Shown: piece after piece, positions 1 to 9,542 of the stretch
Position numbering within the stretch: position 1 is the first letter of the stretch
Layout: the number at the start of each line of letters is the position of its first letter
Origin: Bacteroides fragilis
GTDB lineage: Bacteria; Bacillota; Clostridia; Lachnospirales; Lachnospiraceae
DNA length: 64,000 nucleotides
Assembly: GCA_023664485.1 (NCBI GenBank)
Contig: JAMPFK010000013.1
Location: 3,376 to 67,375, forward strand
Direction of reading: 5' to 3'
Notes under the pieces: generated by a model
Databases searched by the model: none
The model's input: the letters and a program-made list of their open reading frames with translations, nothing else
Told to the model about the DNA's origin: nothing
Translations under genes and position numbers: made by a program

Positions 1-46
1 CTAACCTTAATAAAAACATAAAGTTCCATAAAGAAAATGTGAAAAG

Positions 47-75
47 TTGAAAAAGAGTGTATTTCGTGATATTTT
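47..75 (+). promoter_or_regulatory. possible promoter of murE
   Basis: TTGAAA at 47-52 lies 17 bp from TATTTT at 70-75. A perfect TATAAT at 77-82 also exists, but it is 24 bp from the TTGAAA. The start of this intergenic region lies outside the window, so the gene could also be read from upstream. Confidence 0.3.
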
Positions 76-120
76 ATATAATGAGATTACATGTTCATAA
101 GAACAGATAATGGAGGTTAT

Positions 121-1617
121 ATGAGCAGATTAAGGGAATTACTGGCGGATTTGGAGTATGAGTGTATCAGAGGTACGGAAGATATCGAGGTGACAGAGGT
201 TGTTTATGATTCCAGAAAAGTGACAGAGGGAAGCCTTTTTATCTGTATTCCGGGCGCGAATGCAGATGGGCATGATTTTGCCGCGCAGGCCGCGGAAGCC
301 GGGGCCCGCGGCCTCGTCGTACAGAAAGAGGTCATGCTTCCGGAAGAAGCGGAGGCGACGGTCATCCGGGTAACGGATACGCGGTATGCGATGGCCTTTA
401 TCTCGGCGGCTTATTTTGGAAATCCGGCAAAGAGGCTCAGGGTCATCGGCATTACCGGAACGAAGGGGAAGACGACGACGACTTATCTGATCAAAAGCAT
501 TTTGGAGCAGGCAGGGCACAGGGTCGGGCTGATCGGGACGATCGAAGTCATTATCGGCGATATGCATATCCATGCGGACAATACGACGCCGGAGTCCTAT
601 CTGATACAGCAGTATTTTAAACAGATGGCGGATGAAGGATGCGATACGGTGGTGATGGAGGTATCCTCGCAGGGGCTGATGCTCCACAGGACACAGGGGT
701 TTATTTTTGATCTGGGTATCTTTACGAACATCGAGCCGGATCATATCGGCCCGAACGAACACAGAGATTTCGACGATTATCTGGCCTGCAAAAGCCTGCT
801 GTTCAGACAATGCCGCGTCGGTATCGTAAATAAAGACGATGAGCACTGGGAAAAAGTGACCGCGGGGCATACCTGCCGGCTGGAGACCTACGGTATTGAG
901 ACGGATGCCGGCTTGAAGGCGGAAAATTTACAGCTGCTGTCCGGCGGCGGGAAGCTGGGTGTTTCTTTTGACGTAAAAGGGCTCATGAATTTCCACGCGG
1001 CGATTTCCATGCCGGGCCGGTTCAGCGTTTACAACGCGCTGACGGCGATCGCTGTCTGCCGGCATTTCGGCGTGCCGGAGGAGGCGGTGCAGGGAGCGCT
1101 CGAACAGGCGAAGGTAAAAGGGCGTATCGAGCTTGTTAAGGTATCGGAAGAGTTTACGCTGATGATCGATTATGCTCATAATGCGATGGCGCTGCAAAGC
1201 CTGCTCTCTACCTTAAAAGAATACCGGCCGCACCGGCTTATCAGCGTATTTGGCTGCGGAGGCAACCGCTCTAAGCTGCGGCGGTACGAGATGGGGGAGG
1301 TCAGCGGAAAGCTGGCGGATTTAACGATCATTACTTCCGACAATCCCCGGTACGAAGAGCCGCAGGCGATCATCGAGGATATTAAAACGGGGATCGGGCG
1401 GACGGATGGAAAGTATCTGGAAATCTGTGACAGAAAAGAAGCGATCGCCTATGCGATAGCACACGGAGAGCCGGGCGATATTATCGTGCTGGCAGGCAAA
1501 GGGCACGAAGATTATCAGGAGATAAGAGGGGTCAAATATCCGATGGATGAGCGGGAGCTGATTCAAAGCGTGATGAGAGCTTCCGGGTCTGCGCAGAGCG
1601 GGACCGGGGGATTTTAG
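121..1617 (+). CDS. murE: UDP-MurNAc-tripeptide synthetase MurE
   Basis: Cytoplasmic Mur ligase that adds the third amino acid of the peptidoglycan stem peptide to UDP-MurNAc-L-Ala-D-Glu using ATP. The ATP-binding motif GTKGKTTT is near residue 115 and the central TTPES block follows. DNPR at about residues 407-410 is the motif known for meso-diaminopimelate specificity, so a DAP-type wall is inferred. I chose the ATG at 121 because GGAGG (112-116) sits just upstream and the product then begins like other MurE proteins; an in-frame ATG at 91 would add ten unlikely residues. The length of 498 aa is normal. It heads a plus-strand run ahead of priA and is separated from the rest of the wall cluster at 16-28 kb. 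Confidence 0.95.
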   Translation: MSRLRELLADLEYECIRGTEDIEVTEVVYDSRKVTEGSLFICIPGANADGHDFAAQAAEAGARGLVVQKEVMLPEEAEATVIRVTDTRYAMAFISAAYFGNPAKRLRVIGITGTKGKTTTTYLIKSILEQAGHRVGLIGTIEVIIGDMHIHADNTTPESYLIQQYFKQMADEGCDTVVMEVSSQGLMLHRTQGFIFDLGIFTNIEPDHIGPNEHRDFDDYLACKSLLFRQCRVGIVNKDDEHWEKVTAGHTCRLETYGIETDAGLKAENLQLLSGGGKLGVSFDVKGLMNFHAAISMPGRFSVYNALTAIAVCRHFGVPEEAVQGALEQAKVKGRIELVKVSEEFTLMIDYAHNAMALQSLLSTLKEYRPHRLISVFGCGGNRSKLRRYEMGEVSGKLADLTIITSDNPRYEEPQAIIEDIKTGIGRTDGKYLEICDRKEAIAYAIAHGEPGDIIVLAGKGHEDYQEIRGVKYPMDERELIQSVMRASGSAQSGTGGF

Positions 1618-1698
1618 ATTTATCATGCAGATTTTTCTTTATGTGAAAAGAATGCCTGGAATACAGGTATTTTCCAGATTTTGCAGGAGCGGGAACAG

Positions 1699-3948
1699 AT
1701 GATTACAATGGAAAACGGGCGGTATGCGGATGTTATCGTTGAGATTTCCCATGAGAAAGTCGATAAAGCGTTTCAGTATATTATCCCGGAAGAGCTGTTG
1801 GGAAAGGTGGCGCCCGGCGTCCGGGTGCATGTGCCTTTCGGTCAGGGGAATAAAGACCTGACAGGATATGTGGTCGAACTTTCCGACCGGGCGGATTATC
1901 CGGTGGAGAAGCTGAAAGAAATACGCTGTATCGACGAAAAGGGAACGACGCTGGAAAGCGGCCTGATTCAGACGGCATACTGGATGAAGAGCCATTATGG
2001 CTCCACGATGATTACGGCCCTGAAAACAGTGCTTCCGGTCAAGCGGAAGCTGAAACGGCCGGAAAGAAAAAAGATCATGAGGCGCTGCGGCCGGGAGGAG
2101 ATCGAAAGACAGATAACAGAGTGCGTGAAAAAACACCAAAATGCGAAGGTCAGGGTCTTAGAAGCGCTGCTGACGGAAGAAATACTGCCTTATACGCTGA
2201 TCCGGGAAAAACTGAACGTAGCCGCGCCTACGCTGAACAGTCTGGAAAAACAGGGCGTCATCGCAATCGAAACGGAAAACTATTATCGGAATCCCGTCAG
2301 AAGAATCGCCGGACGGGAGGCTGCCAGGACATTGAGCGGAGAGCAGCGTTTTATTATAGAGGATGTTATGAAAGATTACCGGGAGGGCAGACCGGGCGCC
2401 TATTTGATCCACGGAATTACCGGGAGCGGTAAAACGGAAGTCTATCTGGGCATTATCGGACAGATGATCGCGATGGGGAAACAGGCGATCATGCTGATTC
2501 CGGAAATTGCACTGACATATCAGACGCTTCTGCGTTTTTATAAGAGATTTGGAGACCGGGTCTCCGTCATGAATTCAACTTTGTCTATGGGGGAAAAATA
2601 TGACCAGATGGAACGGGCCAGACGGGGAGAGCTGGACGTGATCATCGGTCCGCGTTCGGCGCTTTTTACGCCTTTTCCCGATCTGGGCGTTATTGTGATC
2701 GACGAAGAGCACGAGAACAGCTACAAAAGCGAAACCATGCCCAAATACCACGCGCGGGAAACGGCGATACAGATCGCGTCCATGAAAAGGGCAAGCGTGG
2801 TGCTTGGCTCCGCGACGCCTTCTCTGGAAGCCAGTTATCGCGCGGAAAAAGGGGAATATAAACGGTATCGGTTAAAAGAACGCCTGACAGGCGGTACGCT
2901 GCCGCAGGTCCATACCGTTGATCTGCGGGAGGAATTAAAGGCGGGGAACCGCTCCATTTTCAGCCGGAAGTTAAAGAGCCTGATGGAACGGCGGCTGGCG
3001 GCGGGGGAGCAGACCATGCTCTTTCTCAACCGCAGAGGGTATGCGGGCTTTATTTCCTGCCGGGCGTGCGGATATGTCATGAAGTGCCCGCACTGCGACG
3101 TTTCGCTGTCGGAGCACCGGAACGGAAAGCTGGTCTGCCATTACTGCGGCTATGAAGAAATGCGGCCGAAGCTGTGCCCTTCCTGCGGTTCCAGATATCT
3201 GCTCGGTTTTAAAGCGGGAACGGAACAGATCGAAGAGGCCGTCTGTAAAGAATTTCCGGGGGCGCGGGTGCTGCGGATGGATGCGGATTCTACGAGAAGC
3301 AGGGAGAGTTATGAAAAGATATTATCGGCGTTCGCGGACGGCAAAGCGGATATTCTCATCGGCACCCAGATGATCGTCAAGGGGCACGATTTTCCGAATG
3401 TAACGCTGGTCGGTATTCTGGCGGCGGATCTGTCTTTGAACCAAAACGATTACCGGGCGGGAGAACGGACCTTTCAGCTTTTGACCCAGGCGGCAGGCCG
3501 GGCGGGCCGGGGAGAAAAACCGGGGGAAGTCGTGATTCAGACTTATCAGCCCGAACATTACAGCATCGTCCACGCCGCCAATCAGGATTACGAGGGCTTT
3601 TACGAAGAGGAAATCGTATACAGGGAGCTGCTGCAGTACCCGCCGGCCGCGCATATGCTGGCGATACTCGTTATTTCCGGCACAGAAGAGCAGGGAGAGC
3701 GCACGCTGGAAAGCTTTTCACATCTGGTAAAGGAGCGTTTCGGCGCCGATAAGGCGTTGACGATGATCGGTCCCGCGCCGGCGGCCATTTCCAAAATAAA
3801 CGATTTATACAGGCACATGCTGTATTTGAAGCATTCCGATTACGAAGTGCTTGTTCAGATAAAAGATATGCTGGAAGCATATGGCAGGGAACAGGATTTA
3901 AAAAATCAGAGCGTTCAGTTTGATTTCGATCCGATGAATACATACTAA
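1699..3948 (+). CDS. priA: primosomal protein N' (PriA helicase)
   Basis: Superfamily 2 DNA helicase that recognises stalled forks and reloads the replicative helicase. Visible features are the N-terminal DNA-binding part, Walker A GITGSGKTE near residue 240, Walker B DEEH near 335, and a zinc-binding insert around 455-495 with paired cysteines (CRACGY, CPHC, CHYCGY, CPSCG). The start is taken at ATG 1699 with AGGAG at 1685-1689; an in-frame TTG at 1681 overlaps that ribosome site. The 749-aa length fits. Neighbours def and fmt follow closely, the order seen in many Firmicutes. Confidence 0.95.
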   Translation: MITMENGRYADVIVEISHEKVDKAFQYIIPEELLGKVAPGVRVHVPFGQGNKDLTGYVVELSDRADYPVEKLKEIRCIDEKGTTLESGLIQTAYWMKSHYGSTMITALKTVLPVKRKLKRPERKKIMRRCGREEIERQITECVKKHQNAKVRVLEALLTEEILPYTLIREKLNVAAPTLNSLEKQGVIAIETENYYRNPVRRIAGREAARTLSGEQRFIIEDVMKDYREGRPGAYLIHGITGSGKTEVYLGIIGQMIAMGKQAIMLIPEIALTYQTLLRFYKRFGDRVSVMNSTLSMGEKYDQMERARRGELDVIIGPRSALFTPFPDLGVIVIDEEHENSYKSETMPKYHARETAIQIASMKRASVVLGSATPSLEASYRAEKGEYKRYRLKERLTGGTLPQVHTVDLREELKAGNRSIFSRKLKSLMERRLAAGEQTMLFLNRRGYAGFISCRACGYVMKCPHCDVSLSEHRNGKLVCHYCGYEEMRPKLCPSCGSRYLLGFKAGTEQIEEAVCKEFPGARVLRMDADSTRSRESYEKILSAFADGKADILIGTQMIVKGHDFPNVTLVGILAADLSLNQNDYRAGERTFQLLTQAAGRAGRGEKPGEVVIQTYQPEHYSIVHAANQDYEGFYEEEIVYRELLQYPPAAHMLAILVISGTEEQGERTLESFSHLVKERFGADKALTMIGPAPAAISKINDLYRHMLYLKHSDYEVLVQIKDMLEAYGREQDLKNQSVQFDFDPMNTY

Positions 3949-3975
3949 AAGAAGAGGACAGAAAGGGAAAAGAAA

Positions 3976-4464
3976 ATGGCGATTAGAAAGATTAGGGAAA
4001 TGGGAGAATTCGGAGAGTCCGTGCTGCACAAGCCGTGTAAGGAGGTTAAGGAAATTACGCCGCGGGTACGGGATCTGATCGACGATATGTTCGAGACTTT
4101 GTATGAGGCGGACGGCGTCGGCCTTGCCGCGCCGCAGGTCGGCATCCTGAAAAAGATCGTTGTGATAGACGTGACGGGCGAGGACCCGATTCTTCTGATC
4201 AATCCGAGGGTGCTTGAGACGAGCGGCGAACAGACCGGCTATGAAGGATGCCTGAGCGTGCCGGGGAAGACAGGGCGCGTGACGAGGCCGAATTATGTGA
4301 AGCTGCTCGCTTATGACGAAAACCTGAGGCCTTTTGAAATCGAGGGGACGGAACTGCTCGCGCGGGCGATGATGCACGAAATGGATCATCTCGACGGACA
4401 TATTTATGTGGAAAAGGTAGAAGGGCCGCTGCAGAATGTTGAAGATGTGGAGAATGAAGAATAG
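3976..4464 (+). CDS. def: peptide deformylase
   Basis: Metalloenzyme that removes the formyl group from the N-terminal Met of new proteins. All three family motifs are present: GVGLAAPQVG near residue 46, EGCLS near 89 and HEMDH near 134, supplying the Cys and two His metal ligands and the catalytic Glu. Length is 162 aa. It starts 27 bp after priA and is followed by fmt, the enzyme that makes the formyl-Met-tRNA whose formyl group Def later removes. Confidence 0.95.
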   Translation: MAIRKIREMGEFGESVLHKPCKEVKEITPRVRDLIDDMFETLYEADGVGLAAPQVGILKKIVVIDVTGEDPILLINPRVLETSGEQTGYEGCLSVPGKTGRVTRPNYVKLLAYDENLRPFEIEGTELLARAMMHEMDHLDGHIYVEKVEGPLQNVEDVENEE

Positions 4465-4534
4465 TCAGCGTGGGAAGAGAGACCTGTGTCTCGAACATCG
4501 CTGGCTGGGAAAAAGAGGAAGGCAGGGTGATTGG

Positions 4535-5506
4535 ATGAAAATCGTATATATGGGAACGCCGGATTTCGCGGTGGGCGCGCTGCAGGCACTCGTCGAGGCA
4601 GGGCATGAGGTCGCGGCGGTCGTGACACAGCCGGATAAGCCGAAAGGCCGGGGGAAAGAGATGCAGATGACACCGGTAAAAGCATGCGCGCTCCGTTACG
4701 GGATTCCGGTTTTTCAGCCCGCAAAGGTTAAAACGCCGGAAGCGGTGGAAACGCTGCGCAGCTATGGGGCGGACGTGTTCGTCGTGGCGGCTTTTGGACA
4801 GTTCCTTTCCGAAGAGATCCTGGCGATGCCGCGCTATGGCTGTATCAATATCCACGCCTCCCTTCTGCCGAAATACCGGGGAGCGGCGCCGATTCAGCGC
4901 GCGATTCTGGACGGCGAAAGAAAGACCGGCATCACGATCATGCAGATGGATAAGGGAATCGATACGGGCGATATCCTGTTGCAGCGTGTCGTGTCGATCG
5001 ACGAAAAGGAAACCGGAGACAGTCTGCATGATAAGCTGGCGCACGAGGGTGCGGAATTGATCGTGGAGGCTCTGTGGAAACTGGAAGCGGGAGAGCTCGT
5101 GCCGGAAAAACAGGACGACGGGGCTTCCTGCTATGCGAAGATGCTCGATAAGTCGATGGGGAAAATCGACTGGCAGCAGAGCGCGGTACAGATCGAGCGG
5201 CTGGTGCGGGGATTAAATTCATGGCCGGGCGCGTATACTTCTTTTCATGGGAAAACTTTGAAGCTGTGGGGAAGCGAGGTCCGGAACGGCCCGCAGGAAC
5301 AGGACGGCGGACGAAAAGCCTGTGCGCAGGATGGGAGCGGCTGTGTTCCGGGAACGATAACGGCGGTGGAAAAGAAAGCCTTTTATGTACAGACCGGGGC
5401 TGGCACGCTGAAAGTCACGGAAGTACAGCTGGAAGGCAAAAAACGGATGGCGGTCCAGGCATTTCTGCCCGGCTGTCAGATGAAACCGGGAGAAACGCTG
5501 GTTTAA
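4535..5506 (+). CDS. fmt: methionyl-tRNA formyltransferase
   Basis: Transfers a formyl group from 10-formyl-THF to initiator Met-tRNA. The product begins MKIVYMGTPDFAV, the classic N-terminus, which fixes the start at ATG 4535 although the frame is open further upstream inside def. The signature SLLPKYRGAAPIQ is present, with a C-terminal OB-like domain. A Gly/Gln-rich stretch (about residues 250-275) in the C-terminal domain looks like a small insertion. Length is 323 aa. Confidence 0.95.
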   Translation: MKIVYMGTPDFAVGALQALVEAGHEVAAVVTQPDKPKGRGKEMQMTPVKACALRYGIPVFQPAKVKTPEAVETLRSYGADVFVVAAFGQFLSEEILAMPRYGCINIHASLLPKYRGAAPIQRAILDGERKTGITIMQMDKGIDTGDILLQRVVSIDEKETGDSLHDKLAHEGAELIVEALWKLEAGELVPEKQDDGASCYAKMLDKSMGKIDWQQSAVQIERLVRGLNSWPGAYTSFHGKTLKLWGSEVRNGPQEQDGGRKACAQDGSGCVPGTITAVEKKAFYVQTGAGTLKVTEVQLEGKKRMAVQAFLPGCQMKPGETLV

Positions 5507-5525
5507 CGAAAGGAGCGGATAGATT

Positions 5526-6245
5526 ATGAGATATTACGGCGGATATTACGGGATGTATTTCGACCCCACTTACTGGCTGGTCATTATCGGTGCGGCGCTC
5601 TGTATGATAGCGCAGATCCGCGTGAGCGCTACGTTTAAAAAATATACGAAAATAAGGAGCAGGAGCGGTATGACGGGGGCGCAGGCGGCGCAGAGGATTC
5701 TGGAGCTTTCCGGTATTTACGATGTGCGGGTGGAGCATATCAGGGGAGAGCTGACAGATCATTATGACCCGTCGTCGAAGGTGCTAAGGCTTTCCGATGC
5801 CACTTACGGCTCAACTTCCGTAGCCGCGATCGGCGTTGCGGCGCACGAGTGCGGACATGCGCTTCAGCATAACAGAGGCTATGCGCCGTTACGGATCAGA
5901 ACGGCGCTCGTTCCGGCGGCCAATATCGGCACCAAACTGGGAATTCCGATTATTCTGCTGGGGGTGCTGTTCGGCATGAACCAGCTTTTTATTCAGATCG
6001 GCATCTGGGTGTTTGCGCTTGCGGTATTGTTTCAGATCGTTACGCTGCCGGTAGAATTTAACGCGTCGGGAAGAGCGCTCAGGATGCTCGGCGATTACGG
6101 GCTGATGAGCGGCGATGAGACAAGCGGATGCCGCAAAGTGCTTGGCGCGGCGGCGCTGACTTATGTTGCGGCGGCGGCATCTTCCATATTACAGCTGTTA
6201 CGGCTCATCCTTTTATTCGGGAATAATAACAGAAGAAGAGATTGA
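5526..6245 (+). CDS. membrane zinc metallopeptidase, YugP-type
   Basis: A 239-aa protein with a hydrophobic N-terminus after a Tyr/Gly-rich start (MRYYGGYYGMYF). A zinc protease motif AAHECGHALQH (HExxH) lies near residue 115 and two or three hydrophobic segments follow. This matches the YugP-like putative neutral zinc metallopeptidase family; its substrate is unknown. It has a good AAAGGAG ribosome site. The stop lies just before the rsmB start, so the two are probably translated together. Confidence 0.85.
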   Translation: MRYYGGYYGMYFDPTYWLVIIGAALCMIAQIRVSATFKKYTKIRSRSGMTGAQAAQRILELSGIYDVRVEHIRGELTDHYDPSSKVLRLSDATYGSTSVAAIGVAAHECGHALQHNRGYAPLRIRTALVPAANIGTKLGIPIILLGVLFGMNQLFIQIGIWVFALAVLFQIVTLPVEFNASGRALRMLGDYGLMSGDETSGCRKVLGAAALTYVAAAASSILQLLRLILLFGNNNRRRD

Positions 6246-6247
6246 CA

Positions 6248-7603
6248 ATGAATATAAGAGAGATTATCATAGAAATCCTGCTGGAGTTGGAGAAAACGGA
6301 TGGGTATATGAATCTGCTGCTGGCGGATGTGCTGGAGAAATACGATTATCTGGAGCCAGGAGAAAAGGCCTTTATCAAGCGTGTCACGCAAGGCTGCGTC
6401 GAGCGCGGGATTCAGGTCGATTATGTGCTGGACGGCATTTCCAGGGTGCCGGTAAAGAAAATGAAGCCTTTTATCCGGGCGCTTTTGCGGATGAGCGCAT
6501 ATCAGTTGCTTTTCATGGATGCGGTTCCCGACGCCGCGGTCTGTAATGAGGCGGTGAAACTCGCGAAGAAAAGAAGCTTCGGTTCTCTGCAGGGGTATGT
6601 CAACGGGGTATTGAGGAATCTTTCGAGACAGAAACAGTCGATTGGATATCCCGATGCGGAGAGGGAGCCGGTGAAAGCCTTTTCCGTCCTGTATTCCATG
6701 CCAGTCTGGCTGGTGGAATATTTCCTGCGCCTGTATGGACAGGAGACGACGGAAAAAATGCTGCGGGCTTTTCTGAAAAGAAGACCGGTAACGGTCCGGC
6801 TGGAAGAAGGGCTGACGGAGAAAGAGAGGGAAGCGCTGCTGGGTTCCTGGATACGGAAGGGCGTTGCGGTGAAGGGACATCCCTATCTGTCCTATGCGGT
6901 GCAGGTAGAGAAAACGGAGGGAATCAGGCATCTGCCCGGCTATGGGGAAGGGCTTTTTGCGGTACAGGATGTCAGTTCTATGCTGGCTGTGGAAGCGGCG
7001 GGGATCGAAAAAGGCCGGACGGTCCTGGATCTCTGCGCGGCGCCGGGAGGAAAATCGCTCCATGCGGCCTCTAAACTGGCGGGAACGGGAAGCGTGCTTT
7101 CTTTTGATGTTACGGAAGCAAAACTGCTGCGGATGGAAGAGAACAGGCGGCGGATGCGCCGGGAGAATATGAAAACGGCGGTCGGGGACGCGCGGAACTA
7201 TCGGGAAGAGTTGTATCAGTCCGCGGATGTCGTGCTGGCGGATGTTCCCTGTTCCGGGCTCGGCGTCATCGGAAGAAAGCCGGATATCAAGTATCATGTG
7301 ACGGAGCGGTCGCTTGCGGAAATTACGGCGCTGCAGAAAGAAATCCTGCAAAATGCCGCGGCTTACGTCAAGCCGGGCGGGATTCTGCTGTATAGTACCT
7401 GTACGATCGTGCCGGAGGAAAACGAAAAGATGGTGGAATGGATTTGTAAGACGTTTCCTTTTGTGCCGGAGGGGATGCGCGCGCTCCTGCCCGAAGGGCT
7501 GCCGGAGGAATTGAGGAAGGCGGCGGATACGGGAATGATGCAGCTGCTTCCGGGAGTGCATGAAACGGACGGATTCTTTTTTGCAAGACTGCGCAGAATG
7601 TGA
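6248..7603 (+). CDS. rsmB: 16S rRNA (cytosine-967 C5) methyltransferase RsmB
   Basis: Has an N-terminal NusB-like helical domain (residues 1 to about 150) and a C-terminal Rossmann methyltransferase domain. The SAM-binding block is DLCAAPGGKSLHA, the catalytic motif DVPCSGLG and the second Cys motif YSTCTIVPEENE, as in m5C RNA methyltransferases. ATG 6248 is preferred, with a purine-rich AGAAGAG site about 9 nt upstream; a TTG at 6242 would overlap the previous stop. Length is 451 aa, followed by rlmN, a common pairing. Confidence 0.93.
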   Translation: MNIREIIIEILLELEKTDGYMNLLLADVLEKYDYLEPGEKAFIKRVTQGCVERGIQVDYVLDGISRVPVKKMKPFIRALLRMSAYQLLFMDAVPDAAVCNEAVKLAKKRSFGSLQGYVNGVLRNLSRQKQSIGYPDAEREPVKAFSVLYSMPVWLVEYFLRLYGQETTEKMLRAFLKRRPVTVRLEEGLTEKEREALLGSWIRKGVAVKGHPYLSYAVQVEKTEGIRHLPGYGEGLFAVQDVSSMLAVEAAGIEKGRTVLDLCAAPGGKSLHAASKLAGTGSVLSFDVTEAKLLRMEENRRRMRRENMKTAVGDARNYREELYQSADVVLADVPCSGLGVIGRKPDIKYHVTERSLAEITALQKEILQNAAAYVKPGGILLYSTCTIVPEENEKMVEWICKTFPFVPEGMRALLPEGLPEELRKAADTGMMQLLPGVHETDGFFFARLRRM

Positions 7604-7656
7604 AGTATGGGAAGAAGTCCTGATCCATTCTGTAATCAGAGGAAAGGAAATCAATA

Positions 7657-8709
7657 ATGGAGATGGAAGAAAAACCGGATATCAAATCGCTTACCCTGCC
7701 GCAGCTGCAGAAGGCGTTGGAGCAGTTTTCCGAACCGTCCTACCGGGCGAAGCAGCTGTATGAGTGGATGCACCGGAAGCTGGCGGCTGATTACGGGGAG
7801 ATGACAAATCTGCCAAAAGCCTTCCGGGAAAAATGCGGGGAATCTTTTACCTATACCGCGCTCAGGGCGGTGAAGGTGCAGGAATCCCGGATAGACGGCA
7901 CGAAGAAATTTTTGTTTGCGCTGCCAGACGGGAATCTGGTGGAGAGCGTGTGGATGCGGTACAGGCATGGAAATTCGGTCTGTATTTCCTCGCAGGCCGG
8001 CTGCCGGATGGGCTGTAAGTTCTGTGCTTCCACGCTGAATGGATGGGAACGGAATCTGCTGCCCTCTGAAATGCTCGACCAGATTTATGCCATCACGAGG
8101 CTGACCGGAGAGCGGGTCTCCAACGTGGTCGTGATGGGGACCGGGGAGCCGCTCGACAATTATGACAATCTGCTTCGTTTTCTGACGCTGCTGACGGATG
8201 AGAACGGGCTGCATATCAGTCAGCGGAACGTTACCGTTTCCACCTGCGGCATCGTGCCCGGTATCAGAAAGCTGGCCAGGGAGCGGCTGCAGATCACGCT
8301 GGCCCTGTCGCTGCATGCGGCGACGGATGAAAAACGGCGGAGCCTGATGCCGGTAGCCAGGCGGTATCCGCTGGATGAATTGATGTATGCCTGTACATAC
8401 TATTTTGAAAAGACCGGGCGGCGGATTACGTTTGAATACAGTCTGGCGGATGGCGTGAACGATACAAAAGAGGATGCGGAGAAGCTTACGGCCCTGATAA
8501 AGCCGCTGAACTGCCACGTCAATCTGATTCCGATAAATCCGGTCAAAGAGCGGAATTTCAGGCAGTCCGACAGGCGGGCGGTGGAAGGATTTAAAAATAA
8601 ACTTGAAAAAAATGGAATAAATGTTACTATTAGAAGGGAAATGGGCAGAGATATAGACGGCGCCTGCGGGCAGCTCAGGAGAAGCCATATGATGGAGCAG
8701 GCAGAGTAA
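7657..8709 (+). CDS. rlmN: 23S rRNA/tRNA adenine C2-methyltransferase RlmN
   Basis: Radical SAM enzyme that methylates A2503 of 23S rRNA. The 4Fe-4S motif CRMGCKFC lies near residue 117, followed by VVVMGTGEPLDNYDN and a C-terminal ACGQL segment carrying the conserved Cys used in catalysis. Length is 350 aa, with an AGGAAAGG ribosome site. It sits in the usual Firmicutes order rsmB-rlmN-stp-prkC. Confidence 0.95.
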   Translation: MEMEEKPDIKSLTLPQLQKALEQFSEPSYRAKQLYEWMHRKLAADYGEMTNLPKAFREKCGESFTYTALRAVKVQESRIDGTKKFLFALPDGNLVESVWMRYRHGNSVCISSQAGCRMGCKFCASTLNGWERNLLPSEMLDQIYAITRLTGERVSNVVVMGTGEPLDNYDNLLRFLTLLTDENGLHISQRNVTVSTCGIVPGIRKLARERLQITLALSLHAATDEKRRSLMPVARRYPLDELMYACTYYFEKTGRRITFEYSLADGVNDTKEDAEKLTALIKPLNCHVNLIPINPVKERNFRQSDRRAVEGFKNKLEKNGINVTIRREMGRDIDGACGQLRRSHMMEQAE

Positions 8710-8736
8710 AGGGCGCGGTCATAGGAGGAGAATGCA

Positions 8737-9474
8737 GTGCTGAGGTCCTATGCAGTTACAGATATTGGACATAGAAGACAAATCAATCAGGATTTTGTTT
8801 ACCTTTCGGAAACTCCCGTTGGAAATCTTCCGAACCTTTTTATGGTTGCGGACGGTATGGGCGGACATAATGCGGGAGAATTTGCTTCCCGGTATGCGGT
8901 GGAAACGATCGTGGAGGAAGTGAAGGCTTCCTTTGAGAAGAATCCGACGATCATTCTGGGAAAAGCGATCGGTAAGGCCAACGCCTATATCAGAAAAAAG
9001 GCGGGCGAAGACAGGGCGCTTATGGGTATGGGTACGACGATCGTTATCGCGACCTGTATCGGCAGGTACCTGGAAGTGGCGAATGTAGGAGACAGCAGAC
9101 TCTATCTTATCAACGACAGGATAGAGCAGGTTACGATAGATCATTCTCTTGTGGAAGAGATGATTCAGCGGGGCGGCATTGACAGAAGGTCGGCAAGGAA
9201 CCATCCGGATAAGAATATTATTACAAGAGCGCTCGGCGCAAGGAACACGGTCGAGGCGGACTTTTTCAATCTGGAACTGGAGACCGGCGATATTGTGCTG
9301 CTCTGCTCAGACGGTCTGACGAATATGGTGGAGGATGAAGACATACGGAAGATTTTAAAGAGTGGGGGAAGTCTGAAAGAAAGAGCGGAAACACTGGTCG
9401 GGATGGCCAATGAGAACGGCGGCAAGGATAATATTTCCGTGGTCATTATTGAACCGTCGGCGGATGAGATGTAG
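8737..9474 (+). CDS. stp: PP2C-type Ser/Thr phosphatase (Stp/PrpC)
   Basis: Mn-dependent phosphatase that reverses phosphorylation by the neighbouring PASTA kinase. PP2C motifs are all visible: DIGHRRQINQD, VADGMGGHNAGE, NVGDSRLYL and GGKDNISVVI, with the metal-binding aspartates. The start is GTG 8737, directed by AGGAGGA at 8723-8729; the ATG at 8732 is out of frame and stops at once. Length is 245 aa. Confidence 0.95.
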   Translation: MLRSYAVTDIGHRRQINQDFVYLSETPVGNLPNLFMVADGMGGHNAGEFASRYAVETIVEEVKASFEKNPTIILGKAIGKANAYIRKKAGEDRALMGMGTTIVIATCIGRYLEVANVGDSRLYLINDRIEQVTIDHSLVEEMIQRGGIDRRSARNHPDKNIITRALGARNTVEADFFNLELETGDIVLLCSDGLTNMVEDEDIRKILKSGGSLKERAETLVGMANENGGKDNISVVIIEPSADEM

Positions 9475-9476
9475 AT

Positions 9477-9528
9477 GTTGAATAAAAAGCGTATTCAACT
9501 TTTGAATTTAATGCGCGTCGCAACGCGC
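9477..9528 (+). other. two hairpins between stp and prkC
   Basis: GTTGAATA (9477-9484) and TATTCAAC (9492-9499) form a perfect 8-bp stem followed by CTTTTGAATTT, resembling a weak terminator. GCGCGT (9513-9518) and ACGCGC (9523-9528) form a second stem just before the prkC ribosome site. They could tune kinase versus phosphatase expression; this is inference. Confidence 0.45.
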
Positions 9529-9542
9529 GGATAGGTGTAAAT

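Noticed and set aside
47..82. TTGAAA with perfect TATAAT as one promoter
   Set aside because: The spacer is 24 bp, beyond the usual range; only the TTGAAA-17-TATTTT reading was kept, at low confidence.
6161..7654. Long open frame on the minus strand opposite rsmB
   Set aside because: It mirrors the codons of rsmB, is rich in Arg/His/Pro, has no ribosome site and no recognisable domain.
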